Shown one piece after another: positions 1-9,909 of a stretch of 64,000 nucleotides of DNA (positions are counted from its first letter, which is position 1; every line of letters begins with the position of its first letter). The DNA lies in the NCBI RefSeq assembly GCF_021347895.1, contig NC_067132.1, positions 3,207,268 through 3,271,267 on the forward strand, given 5' to 3'. Source of the DNA: Acanthochromis polyacanthus. Its lineage: Eukaryota > Chordata > Actinopteri > Pomacentridae. The position numbers were made by a program, and so were the translations under genes. The notes under the pieces are model-generated. The model saw nothing but the letters and a program-made list of their open reading frames with translations. It was not told where the DNA came from and did not search any database.

Positions 1-1
1 A

Positions 2-304
2 CTTCTGCGTTCAAGCCGCACGTCAGGATGGCTTTGTGCGGGCCCGGGGAAGAAGAGGAGACCGAGCCGCCTACGTCGCCGCCACTCTCCAGACGGCTGC
101 TACCGGTGCCATGAGCCTGGTCACTTCGCACGAGACTGCTCGGTGCCCACACCGGAAGCCAAGCTCTGGGAAATGAGAGAAGAGTGGCGCTGTGAGGGAA
201 CCGCCACTCCAGAACCCCCTGGCTGGCTGCCGGCAGCTGGGGAGATGCTCCAGCAGCTGGGGAGATGCTCCGGTGGCCAGCTACCGGAGCATCTCTCCTG
301 CTAG
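2..304 (+). pseudogene. Gag-like fragment with CCHC zinc knuckle (5' end outside window)
   Basis: One frame stays open from the window edge to a TAG at 302-304. It begins with an arginine-rich stretch and then has a clear CCHC zinc knuckle at 98-139, CYRCHEPGHFARDC, spaced C-X2-C-X4-H-X4-C. Such knuckles bind RNA in the nucleocapsid part of retroviral and LTR-retrotransposon Gag proteins. After the knuckle come about 50 proline- and glycine-rich residues of no recognisable family, and nothing resembling a protease follows. The piece runs head to head with a minus-strand gag start (301-510), so the element is rearranged and not intact. A cellular CNBP-like knuckle protein is possible but less likely beside a primer-binding site. 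Confidence 0.55.
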
Positions 305-510
305 CGGCTGCTGCCTGTGGCGGCCCACCGTTTCGTCAAGGGCCGGCGGGTTCTTGGTGTGGTGGAGCTGTCGGGGATTACGGGAGCGAACTCTCCGCTG
401 GCCGGCTCTTTTCCTCTTGGGTTTGCTCCCAAGAGGCGGCTCAGTCCCTCGGTGACAGCTTGTTGGAGCTCCCTCAGTTCTTCCTCCATCTGCAGTCCGG
501 CGAGCGCCAT
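301..510 (-). pseudogene. Start of an LTR-retrotransposon gag ORF, truncated
   Basis: On the minus strand an ORF opens with ATG at 510-508, directly abutting a primer-binding site. It encodes about 69 residues beginning MALAGLQMEEELRELQQAV and ends at a stop at 301-303. The N-terminus is a short charged helix followed by a disordered Pro/Thr/Arg region. The position just inside the PBS is that of a gag start codon. The reading ends where the sequence switches to a plus-strand zinc-knuckle fragment, so this is a broken copy. The family is not recognised beyond LTR element. Confidence 0.5.
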
Positions 511-526
511 CCCACTTCTGACACCA
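510..526 (-). other. tRNA primer-binding site of an LTR retrotransposon
   Basis: The minus strand reads TGGTGTCAGAAGTGGGA, complementary to the 3' end of a tRNA ending in TGACACCA (leucine-type as I recall). It lies one base inside a sequence ending in TGCTACA (528-534 read on the minus strand), which would be the 3' end of the 5' LTR. The LTR would extend to the right of 528, but I could not find its other edge. The gag ATG overlaps the last base of this site. Confidence 0.5.
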
Positions 527-574
527 ATGTAGCACTGAGCGCGTCCTCTCCCAGAGAGGGGAGGGGGAGAGGAC

Positions 575-772
575 AGATGCATTCATTTGCATACCTGGAA
601 GCAGGCCCAGAAACAGCCTGTTCTGAGGAGGGCTGGTCAGAGTGAATTTTTCGACCGCTGACACTCCAAACAAAGGATGATTTTGGGGCGAACAAACTTA
701 AATACTATGTTTTTGGGCTTCTGAGACTTATATGACATGACTGAAGAATAGCATAATATGGGACCTTTAAGG
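575..772. repeat. Interspersed repeat ending in TTAA, probably a truncated MITE
   Basis: This stretch (CAGCCTGTTCTGAGGAGGGC through GGGACCTTTAA) resembles from memory an interspersed teleost repeat of the TTAA-targeting type. No matching inverted terminus was found inside the window, and it may overlap the LTR of the neighbouring retroelement. Confidence 0.25.
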
Positions 773-1496
773 CCCAAACTCAGAGCTTGTTCTGTACCCT
801 GCCACTGGCCAACAGAAGACCAGTAGTTACTCAGAACTGTGTCTGATTTCACCAAATGCTTTATTGTTGCCCTGTTCCTATCGTCCATACTGTGTAAATT
901 CCCAGATAGTTTTGTCACTTTTCCATTTATCTGCCCTTCTTGTTCCCATAAACCTACAAGTACATATTAATGCATATAAAACCTTCCAGTATAACTTGTA
1001 TTTATGTACATAAACAATACTAACACACACTGTGCTGCATGTTCAAGCGTTAATGTAAATAAGTCAGCCACATGGTTTGTTTCACACAAACCACTGAATC
1101 CCTAAATGAGCTTCAACTGAACTTTAGATTTACACAGAACAAGACCTCTGGATGTTTCCCCCCAGCATATCTGGAAGAACAGATTTTTTACATTTCTAGT
1201 GTAAACAGGAGTATTACTCCTTTGGAATAGACTGGTGAAGATGTCAAACAGAATCACATAAAAGATATTTAACTGGGGCGTCTCCAATCGTCAGCCGTGG
1301 GCTAATGAGCTAAAATCTTTACTTCATTTCAACAACATGTCATTTATTTTTCATAATAGGCTATTCTGTGATATTCAGGAGATAAGGAGGAATATGTTTC
1401 TGATTTTTACAGAAAAGTGTTCTGTTGATATTTGGTGTAAACCAACATTTCGAGCTTATTGTCTTATAAGGGACACATAGTGTGGAACCTTATTAA
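773..1496. other. AT-rich spacer, nothing recognised
   Basis: I see no conserved ORF, inverted repeat or RNA gene here. TTAA at 1493-1496 is the left target site of the next element. Confidence 0.4.
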
Positions 1497-2415
1497 AACT
1501 GCTGTCCGGAGTTTGAATCGCAGCGTCTCCCAGAACACTGTTGGTCCCACCCTCCCTCCCTCTGATTTCGCCCCTTTATTTGTGCACGCGTGCAGTACAT
1601 GAGAGCAGTGCCCGGAGTGCTGCAGCATCTTGCCTGTTTTGCTGTTTTCCCCTCTTCTACATTTAGTACATTTAGTAAATAATAAAGGAATTACGTTAGA
1701 ATGCTGTAATTGAGTCTAACTTGTCCTAATACCAAAATAACATGAATCTGCTAGGACGAACGAGTAAAGTTTCAATATGTGATTACACTCGTGTATCCCT
1801 CTGGATGACGTTGTTTATCAAACTTAGTGCATTTACGCGTGTATATGTGTTACATTGTTTATTTATTTCTATCTAGAGTTCAGAATTGCATGACTCCTCT
1901 GACGAAGAGTATGTCCCAGACGCCCCAACATCTTCCTCCAGAGGTCGGGCATCTAAACGAAGCCGTCAGGCGGGCTATGGAGGCCGTGGTCGGGGAGCGA
2001 CGCGAGCACCCCGAGCCAAAAAACGTCCTGCAGTCTCTTGGCCTGACAAGCCGTGGGATTGGTAACTTTTCTGGAAGTTGCTGAGCCCTGATGCTCTCTC
2101 CTCCACAAGCAAAACAAATGTGCGCGCGGTTGCGTAGTGCGTAGCTCGCCCACCTCTGCATGGGCTTGCTTGCTGTGCGCGTAACCGTTGATTGACAGCA
2201 TGACAAAGCTGAAGCTCGAACTTGATTGGTCGGCAGCGACCGGCGCTTTTTGGAATAACATGGGGGTCTATGAGAGGAAGGCGGAGCTCATGAATAAATT
2301 TTCATATCGCGTCATACTAACATTATATTATAGTATCGAACTAGACTAACACATTTAAGCTTTGTTAAACAATGATACATAAATTGAAAACAAACGGAAA
2401 CTCCGGACAGCAGCT
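1497..2415. mobile_element. 919-bp TTAA-flanked DNA transposon, non-autonomous (piggyBac/Kolobok type)
   Basis: Both ends carry an inverted repeat. The left end starts AACTGCTGTCCGGAGTTT and the right end, reverse-complemented, AGCTGCTGTCCGGAGTTT (17 of 18 identical). Each end abuts TTAA (1493-1496 and 2416-2419), the target duplicated by piggyBac and Kolobok transposases. The interior has no full transposase. It does hold an exon-like open segment (1877-2061) and a GC-rich right half. I infer a deletion derivative of a piggyBac-like element. The terminal bases do not begin CCC, so the superfamily is not certain. Confidence 0.6.
1877..2061 (+). pseudogene. Exon-like open segment inside the TTAA element
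   Basis: The segment is bounded by ATCTAG at 1871-1876 and GGTAACT after 2061, which fit a splice acceptor and donor. One frame is open throughout. It reads an acidic DSSDEEYVPD motif, then an RG-rich basic stretch, then SWPDKPWDW. An acidic, disordered N-terminus followed by basic residues is what piggyBac-derived transposases usually show before the catalytic core, which is absent here. This may be a leftover N-terminal transposase exon. A chance ORF is the alternative, but the composition (Asp/Glu, then Arg/Gly, then Trp-rich) argues against random sequence. Confidence 0.4.
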
Positions 2416-2419
2416 TTAA

Positions 2420-4239
2420 GTAAAACAGAGATCCCTGAGTGCACAGTCACACTCAGGAACAAAAACTACCATTGACCACAGTAAAGGAGAGACTCTGCTC
2501 ATGTAAAGCCTCCAAAAATGGACAAATACAGGAGATGAATCATTTCCAATAGTCAGCGTTGTTTCTGGTGTGGTGGTTGTTTTGAAAGTTGATCTGTGTT
2601 GTTGCCTTCTATGTAACTTTGCTGACAGAGAAACAGACCAAGTGCTCCTCTCTACAGCATCCCTGAGAAAAGCACAACAATCACACAATTCCTGCCAGAC
2701 TTCAACACACATTTACTTCAGAGTGGCTCAAACAGAACACACAGGAAAAGCCTCCACATTGTCTGCATCAAAGTCCAGGAAATAACTCGGGGACATTCAA
2801 GTTTTCCTGTCATTTAGCAAAACAAAACACTTTTCATTCCTTATTCAAAAACAAAAAAAACACTCTCTACTGCAGATTCCTCAAAGTTGACTGAATAATT
2901 GTATGCAACAGCGCTTTACAGATATCTTTCATCCACAAATATTATTTAATTTATGCTATGCCACAAATGAGTGACCGGTTGCACCCATGACTGACATTTC
3001 TTACAGACCTAACTGTAACAGGAGTTTAGTTCTTTCAAAAATATCTCAATTTGTGTTAAACCGCTTTTCTAATTGTCCTGTAGATATTACTCAGGGATGT
3101 TTAGTTCTGCATTTGCCACATGCATCATGAGGAGATTTACGTACCAAGAAAAAGCCTCTTAATGTACCTGTGGTTCCAAAATACTGGAATGTTTCCTCAT
3201 AAGCTGTATTCTAGTCTGTCCAGGAGACATTTTTCTTGTAGGAGTTCACATAGTATTGTCTGAGAAGCAGCACACATAGTAAGTTGTCGCAGTACTCAGA
3301 CAGGGTTTAGTGTTTTTCAGGAGGAGACTGTGATTTCTTGTAGGATTTAAATGCAGAAACAGCATGACAGCCACATGTCCGGTCTACATCTGAAAGGAGG
3401 AGCCATCGTCAGTGCATGTTTCGGCTCTCTGACATCACTCTGTATGTTTAAGTAACCATTAAAGTAAGAGGCAGCACAGCGATGGGGGAGGAGTTTTCCC
3501 ACACTGAAGAGGACGGTCCACAGCTTGAACAGAGATTTTAAACTGTTCAATTCATTCTCTTGACTCAGCACAAGGTAAAGCACCTTTTAGCTGTATGTGC
3601 TCAATGCTTATAAGAGACTTGAAATGATCAATGTGAGAGTCATTATAACAGAATAACACTTTTAAAACATCTTCTGTCATGCTCTTGATTCAAATATTAG
3701 ATTCTGTTAAGCCTCACAGTCAGCAGCCTTTAGGGAGTTTGTCTGAAGTGCTGATTAAAGCTGCTTCGCTGCCACCAGGGCTTTAGTATCTGTGTTGCTT
3801 GGTGTCAGTCACGTGTCTCTAAAGAAATGCAGCAGTGTTACTGACTGACCACAGTGAATGTCGCACTGCTCCGTTTCCCTCCACCTGACCAAAACAGTAA
3901 CTACTCAGCAAACTGCAGAGGCTGATCGAGAACAAGAAGATGGGGTATTATTTTCATCTTTAACAGTTATTTAACCAGGCAGGTTTGTTGAGATGACTAT
4001 TTTGCAGTTAGATAACGCAGAAGGCTTGAGGTGAGATAAGACGCAGACCAACCTGATATTTATTCACCAACATTCATATCAGCAGCAAAGGCATTTAACT
4101 GGTGTGTTGTGGCGCTCCTGTCCTCTGTCCTCTCTCACTGAACGGCCAGCCTTTTATAGGTCAGCCCCTGGTCAACCCCTAACCTGCCCCTAATCAGCCC
4201 CTAATCAGTCATTCAGTTATAAATTCAGTCCAATCACTT
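2420..4239. other. Intergenic DNA, nothing recognised
   Basis: No conserved ORF or clear repeat structure is visible. The open frames here are short and resemble no protein I know. Confidence 0.35.
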
Positions 4240-4480
4240 CATCATCAGAATCAGAATCAGAATCACTTTTATTTGCCAAGTATGTGAGCACATACAAGGA
4301 ATTTGACTCCGGTATTTTACAGTACCCTCTTGTACTAGACAAATAGAAATTCAAACAATAAACATAGATTTTGTAGCAGAAAATATAAAAAATACTAACA
4401 TAACTTTAACATTACGTAATAAGAAGATTTAACATAACATAACATAACATAACATGACATAACATAACATAATAACATAA
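4240..4480 (-). repeat. Interspersed repeat tail plus (AACAT)n microsatellite
   Basis: The motif ATCAGAATCAGAATCACTTT followed by TTATTTGCCAAGTATGTG is a widespread teleost interspersed repeat, usually a retroelement 3' end read on the opposite strand. It is followed by an imperfect (AACAT)n tract at 4431-4479. The exact family is not assigned. Confidence 0.45.
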
Positions 4481-5269
4481 AAAAAAACTTAGTTTAAAGT
4501 GTCTTGGTACTAAAGCTGTTATTTTCTGTCTTGTAGGCCTCCCCAGGGTTTTCACCCAATGCTGCGAGGAGAAGCCACCAAACAGCACATGGCAGCCCCC
4601 AAACCACCCTCACTGAACCCATGCAACAGTCCTTGTCTTGTGTATTTTTATATCTTTGTTCCAGAATGTGATGCTAAACAGGTGGGAGAGCTGTCAAAAT
4701 GTCAGCGTAGGAACATTATTTCAATGCATGCTCATAACGGTCTGATATACAGAGACGATGAAAGAGTCACTACTGCCGTCACTGAAGGGAATATGAGCAG
4801 CCAACAAAAAGACATTCTCACACTAAACTTTATTCTCAATGACACTGCAGCAGAAACGTTTGTAACATAAAATAAATAAGTTTTTAATCAACATGTGTTT
4901 GCCTCGAGATCTATTCTAACAAACCTGCTGTTTGTTTTTGTTGCTCATTTTAATTAGTGGATTCATTTGGAATTTCTGTTTTTTTTATGAGCTATTTGTT
5001 TTTTTCTTTTTTTTTGTTTGCCTATCTGCTCAAAAATGACACCAACCAGCTATGGTGTCATTACTTAAGCTGCATAATATTTTTTTTCTTCTTTGTGACT
5101 GTGACCATCACCTGCCCTCATGGCAAATTAACCAATCATGTTTATTTCAAGCTGTTTCCTACATTATGCTATTGAGGGCTGTGCACACCCAAGTGAAACA
5201 TAAAACAAACACAGGACAGACAGAAAGTGAGGCACAGACAGTGTTCTGAGAGAGAAAGTGCATTATATT
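4481..5269. other. Intergenic DNA with T-rich stretches
   Basis: Nothing conserved was recognised. Short open frames between 4559 and 5249 lack codon structure or known motifs. Confidence 0.3.
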
Positions 5270-6400
5270 TATTTGTGCTCTTTAATTTACACCTTGGAAA
5301 CCAGTTACAAATCCAAGACCCTTTACAAACACCAGATACAACAGAATCCCAACAGGATCAATCATGAAGACATCAGGAGACCACAGGAAGCATAGAAGAA
5401 GCAGAGTGAGATCCACAGACACTAACCCAGCAACCTCCACTGACTCAGCGACCGGAGGAACACACTCTATTGAGTTTTGGTAGGTGCCGGTGTGGTGGGT
5501 CTGGCTGCATGAAAACCTCCACCAAAAGGATTGAACTGTCTCCTCCAGCCCAAGGAGGTCCACACAACCCCCCCCGCAGGGGTCACCAGGTGGAGAGCCA
5601 GCCCAGGAACCCGGAACGACCCCTGCCGACACAGCCAGAGCCCCAAGGCCAGCGCAGCAGAACGGGCCATAGCAGACCCACGCGGTGCCCCACCGGCCCA
5701 CAGGCCCCCCTCTCCCACCACGCCGCCCCCCACAACCCACCCCCAACACCACCCCACCCAACACCCCCCACCAGGTCACCCCCACCCCCTCTCTGCCCCT
5801 CTCATCACCATCACCACCCCCAAGTCCGGGAGACCACCCGCTCCCGGGAACCAGCGCCGAGGGACCGGGCAACAGCACTGCAAGGGCAACCGAACCCAGC
5901 CCACCCCCCGCTGGATGTAATACTGAGGGAGGGAGGGAGGGAGGGAGGGAGAGGAAGGAGCACCAGGGGAGGCCCAACAACCCGGGCCCTCGGGCCTGGC
6001 AGGGAGAAGCCCCGGAGGCCACGCCAGTAAACCTATTGTGATTTACCCTGTTACTGAGTTCACCAGCTCCCCGACTGGTGAACACTAGCCCTGCACCGTG
6101 AATGTGACCCACCCAAGTGTATATACAAGTGTGTGTGGTGCAGTAAAATTGGGAGCAGGTGAGGCAGAGCACAGGGTAACGAACCCCCAACTCCGGTCTC
6201 CCCACAAAGCCAAAATGTGAATGTGTATGTAGTGCGTTAAAATTGGGGGAAGTAGTGTTGGGGTGGGGGCATAGATGGGGGACCACTGTACAACATTGCA
6301 CTGGGGCCTGTCCCATCTAATGACGCCCCACCCCATAACCACCCATTCCCATTCCCGAGGTAGTGTGGTGCGTTAAAATTGGAGGGGAATTGTGGAGCAA
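5270..6400. repeat. C-rich interspersed repeat with decayed internal repeats
   Basis: From 5470 to 6020 the plus strand is very C-rich, which keeps several frames open and makes Pro- or Gly-rich ORFs on both strands. I treat these as compositional artefacts. A (GGGA)n run lies near 5930-5952. To the right, a motif like GTGGTGCGTTAAAATTGG recurs at about 6136, 6229 and 6365, which looks like a decayed tandem repeat. The block resembles a long teleost interspersed repeat, probably part of a retroelement, but I cannot name it. Confidence 0.4.
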
Positions 6401-6575
6401 GAATAGTAAATCTCACTAAAATCACTAAATCACTTTAAAATGGTCTTTTATTTTGAAATTCTACGATGATTTGACCCTTGAACAACACTTTAACTGTATT
6501 TATTGTACATTTTTATACTCACTCTGCTTTTTTATGTCACTCATTAAGTGCCTTTATTTAAATATTCCAACACTG

Positions 6576-6908
6576 TCAACTCCCAGTAATAAACTCTGAG
6601 ATGCATTTCCAAGATTGTGTGGCCTCATCACTCCACACAATCTTTGCGGGAAAGTCTGTATTTTTGGTACATCGTTCCAAGTACTACTCGCAATACTGTT
6701 TTTGGTCTGGATCATCGTCATTAAGAGCATGGACTAATCTTGGAATGTAACTTTTCCATTGACAACGTTTCATGATGCGATAGACAGAAGATTTTGAAAT
6801 GCCTACCTCACGACTAGCTTGCCGCACTGACTTTCTTGGACTTCGCTGAAACATTTCCAGTACTCTTCCTTCGTTAGACTTCTTTTTATGGGGATACCTA
6901 AAAGACAA
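6576..6908 (-). pseudogene. Mariner/Tc1-like transposase N-terminus, interrupted by a stop
   Basis: Read on the minus strand, the first 74 codons contain a helix-turn-helix: [13 protein letters not shown] followed by [20 protein letters not shown], ending [17 protein letters not shown] follows, but the same frame continues with FPAKIVWSDEATQSW, in which WSDEA matches the first catalytic Asp motif (W-S/T-D-E) of DDE/D transposases. The frame ends at a TGA at 6576-6578. The HTH type ([14 protein letters not shown]) is, as I recall, the one seen in many arthropod mariner-like elements. The catalytic second half is missing, so this is a dead fragment. Confidence 0.65.
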
Positions 6909-7656
6909 AGTCTACGCAATGAGACCTGCAACAGTCACTGAATTTAGGGCAACCATTGAACGTGAATGCACGCAGATACCAAGGGAATTGTTTGGGATGT
7001 TACAATCACGTTGCCTTGGGTACTCTGCCATTGCAGAGGGTTCCAAAGAAGCCTGTTGTCTTGAGAGACTTCCTCAGAAAGTCTCTTTTGCGTTTGGGTT
7101 TTTCCTTCAAGGGGTTGCCACAGTGAATCATCTGCTTCCATCTAACCCTATTCTCCACATCCTCTTCTCTCACACCAGCTAACTTCCTTTTCTTGAGTAA
7201 TGCTCTACATCTGTAAAACCCTCCAAGCAGCAACCTGCACATTGAAATAGTAAGTTTTGCCAAAGATTTAATTGTGCAGTTATGCTTTTGGTAAATTACC
7301 CATTTTAATGACAGTACTACGCTTCCTTCATGCAAATATTTAATCAAACCAATGATACTACTTTGTTATGCAGGTGCAGTGCTTATTGCAGCAAGTTGAG
7401 CTGAGCACTGTGAAAGATAGATGTGGTAAGTTTAAAGGAATACTAACAAGCCAGAGAGTCTTTTCTTCTGTAGCAGAATGAGGAGGTTCAGCCTGTTCTC
7501 CAACACTCACACAGTCCAGTGGACATAAGACGATCACAGAACTGACCAAGGACATATGTCATGTGAACCAAACAATACATCTATTGTGATAGTAGTCATG
7601 AAGGGATTTTTTTTTTACGAGACGTGCATGAAATTGCTCACTGTTCGTTGCATAGT
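6909..7656. other. Intergenic DNA; possible decayed reverse-transcriptase tail on the minus strand
   Basis: A minus-strand open frame (7347-7006) contains the segment GVREEDVENRVRWKQMI, which vaguely resembles the C-terminal end of LINE reverse transcriptases. The match is too weak to call. Nothing else was recognised. Confidence 0.2.
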
Positions 7657-7711
7657 GACTTCCTGTCTTACATACATGACTTCCTGCCTTATGTGTGTAA
7701 GACAGGAAGTC
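7657..7711. repeat. Perfect 16-bp hairpin
   Basis: GACTTCCTGTCTTACA at 7657-7672 is the exact reverse complement of TGTAAGACAGGAAGTC at 7696-7711, with a 23-nt loop. No element boundary or gene is apparent nearby. Confidence 0.6.
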
Positions 7712-8560
7712 AGGAAAAGCTTCTTACCTTTCATCACCTGCTTACTATTCCTTAATTATGGCACCTTTTTATACACTGATGCAGCAGCACACTGTTTTCG
7801 TCGGCTCCACTCTGTCTCTCACACTACATTATGGTTTGTTACGATACCAAAATCATTAACTCATCATTGTGTTCTGTACTCAAGATTTGCTGGATGACTG
7901 GACTCATTTCTGTTACATTTTAATTTGGACAAATACACTGAATGTGTCTGTTACACCATTACTCTTCTCTTGGAAATGATAGCACCTCACAAACATCACC
8001 ATCTAATTGAAATAGCTGCATTTTGTCAGTTTTCACAGGGAGAGAGGATGTAGCTTTATCGTCTTGACAATTAGCATTTTTTTTCTGTCCCAGGGTTCCA
8101 GGCTGCGACCAAAATGGTGCATTTGAGACCTTTTTTGTTAAATAGTTAAAATTTCAAGAGGTCTCGCTGCATTTGTGTCACTCTGACAGCGACATTGTTA
8201 ACCACAGTGGGGGAAAGTAGGACTTGATATTTTTAGTGTACTGTGGTATTTACACTTAAAAATGTGGTCTTCTCGTGAAATGCTGAATGCGCCTACATAT
8301 TTTTTCCACTCATGAGAAAGAAATGAGGAAGTTGGTCACACTGGTGCCACCAGTCAAAGGGGTCGTCTAGAGCCCTGTGTACCCTGGTTTCCTCCTGGAA
8401 CTAAGTTTGATCTCTGTCCAGACGCTGACAGACATGCATAACGGATGTTTCAGATACTTTTTTAGTTTGTTGCAACCATGAACTCAAAGAGGATAAAAAC
8501 CAGCAGTACAGCAATAAACACAGAAAGGTAATCATCCTTTTCCTACTGACAGCTGGTCTT
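7712..8560. other. Intergenic DNA, nothing recognised
   Basis: AT-rich sequence with short unconserved open frames. Confidence 0.3.
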
Positions 8561-9124
8561 TATACAATAGAGCAGTGGAGAATGCTGAAGAAATTTCGCT
8601 CGCGGTCCTTCAGTGTAGTGGGGTCCTTCTCTATCTACCTTTACATTTAATATGTATACCGTTATTGCATTACATTCACTCTGTTTGCCCCTGTGCTATT
8701 TCTCCGAGTGTCCCTAGTCCCAGAGCTGGATGCTTCAGATCTGTGGTTGATGTTCCACCAGCTGGTCCAGTCTCCATTATGTCCACTGTGGGATGCTGCT
8801 GCTGACCTTCCTCCAGCCCTCTGCTTCCAACTCCCCTTTTTCCACCAGTCAACTCTGCATCGCCCTCACTATACTTGTTATGCTAACTTACATACTGTTT
8901 GAATTTTACTGCTAGCTATATATGGAGTATGTTTAATGTCAGAGCCGTACATCATCAGAGTAAACTATGAGTCAGTTTTCAATGTTAGCTTACACTTTGT
9001 CTGTGTCACATATCCTGTCATACATGTATCCAAATGTGTGTTGTGTTTTCCTTGCTTTCCCACCCCTCCCTCTCCTCCCATCCCTCCCCCTTGCCCTCTT
9101 CTGTCCTTCTCAACCCGCCCGGCC

Positions 9125-9234
9125 AGCAGGCAGATGGGTCCCCCCTATATAGAGCCGGGTTCTGCTCGAGGTTTCTTCCCTGTTTAAAGGGTGTTTTCCT
9201 TGCCACTGTCGCCTTTGGGCTTGCTCTAGGGGTC
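9125..9234 (+). mobile_element. LINE-like 3' end, left part (split by an insertion)
   Basis: CTATATAGAGCCGGGTTCTG followed by CTCGAGGTTTCTTCCCTGTT is a very common teleost retroelement 3' region. It stops at 9234 where a foldback element has inserted, and resumes at 9816. The repeat may start as far left as about 8600, but that boundary is unclear. Confidence 0.6.
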
Positions 9235-9815
9235 CAGCCCGATCTCACGAGGATTCGTGAAACTGTTACGTAAATTTTTGTTTCGGTTTCGTGCGCACCA
9301 ACACGATTTCGTCATGTTTTTCGTGCCGCTCACCACGAAATGCGCACCAATGTATTTTAAACGGCGGACTTTTCGTGCCACCCAGAACGTATTTCAAACG
9401 AATGTGTGTATTATGTTTTTAATGTAAAACCATGGCGAATCCAACGCTATATTTTGCATGACATCGTCCCTAACCATAACCTAACCATAACCCTAACCAT
9501 AACCTAACCATAACCTAACCATAACCCGGTGGTACACTTACCAATTTGCATAGGAATTTAAAGAATGTCCGGCGGCCGGCGGCCGCAAACGCGATCACAC
9601 AAGCAGTATACGCCGATGGACAGCTTAGATCGTCATGAATCCGCTGGTATAAACCACTTTCAGCTGTGATTACCACAGCGGGTTTCGTTGTGAGCAACAC
9701 GAAAAACATTTCGTGGTGAGCGGCACGAAAAACATGACGAAATCGTGTTGGTGCGCACGAAAAAGAAACAAAAAATTTACGTAACAGTTTCACGAATCCC
9801 CGTGAGACCGTGTTG
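9235..9815. mobile_element. 581-bp foldback/MITE element with about 100-bp inverted repeats
   Basis: The left arm (9235 to about 9345) and right arm (about 9707-9815) are near-perfect reverse complements, sharing for example GATTCGTGAAACTGTTACGT and CGTGCGCACCAACACGATTT. The 7-bp sequence AGGGGTC flanks both ends (9228-9234 and 9816-9822), a target-site duplication. The core contains a CCTAACCATAACC-type tandem tract (about 9468-9527). No coding capacity is visible. The 7- to 8-bp duplication hints at a hAT-type enzyme, but the superfamily is not established. Confidence 0.8.
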
Positions 9816-9909
9816 AGGGGTCAGGCATATGGGTTCTGTAAAGCGTCTTGAGACAATTTGACTGTAATTGACGCTATATAAATAAAATTGAATTGAATTG
9901 AATTGAATT
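9816..9909 (+). mobile_element. LINE-like 3' end, right part with (AATTG)n tail
   Basis: The sequence resumes the interrupted repeat: CTGTAAAGCGTCTTGAGACA, then CTATATAAATAAAATTGAA, and ends in a short tandem AATTG tail typical of LINE 3' ends formed by target-primed reverse transcription. A minus-strand copy of the same family is at 31133-31470. Confidence 0.65.

Noticed and set aside
3347..3583. 78-codon minus-strand frame as a possible exon
   Set aside because: No conserved motif, and splice boundaries are not convincing.
5282..6316. 344-codon minus-strand open frame rich in Gly, Val and Trp
   Set aside because: It exists because the plus strand is C-rich and lacks stop-forming triplets. 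Several frames on both strands are open at once and no domain is visible.
7006..7347. 113-codon minus-strand frame resembling a LINE RT end
   Set aside because: The resemblance (ENRVRWKQMI) is short and no RT motif is found nearby.
9468..9530. Interstitial telomere repeat
   Set aside because: The units are CCTAACCATAACC and not TTAGGG repeats, and they are the core of a transposable element.
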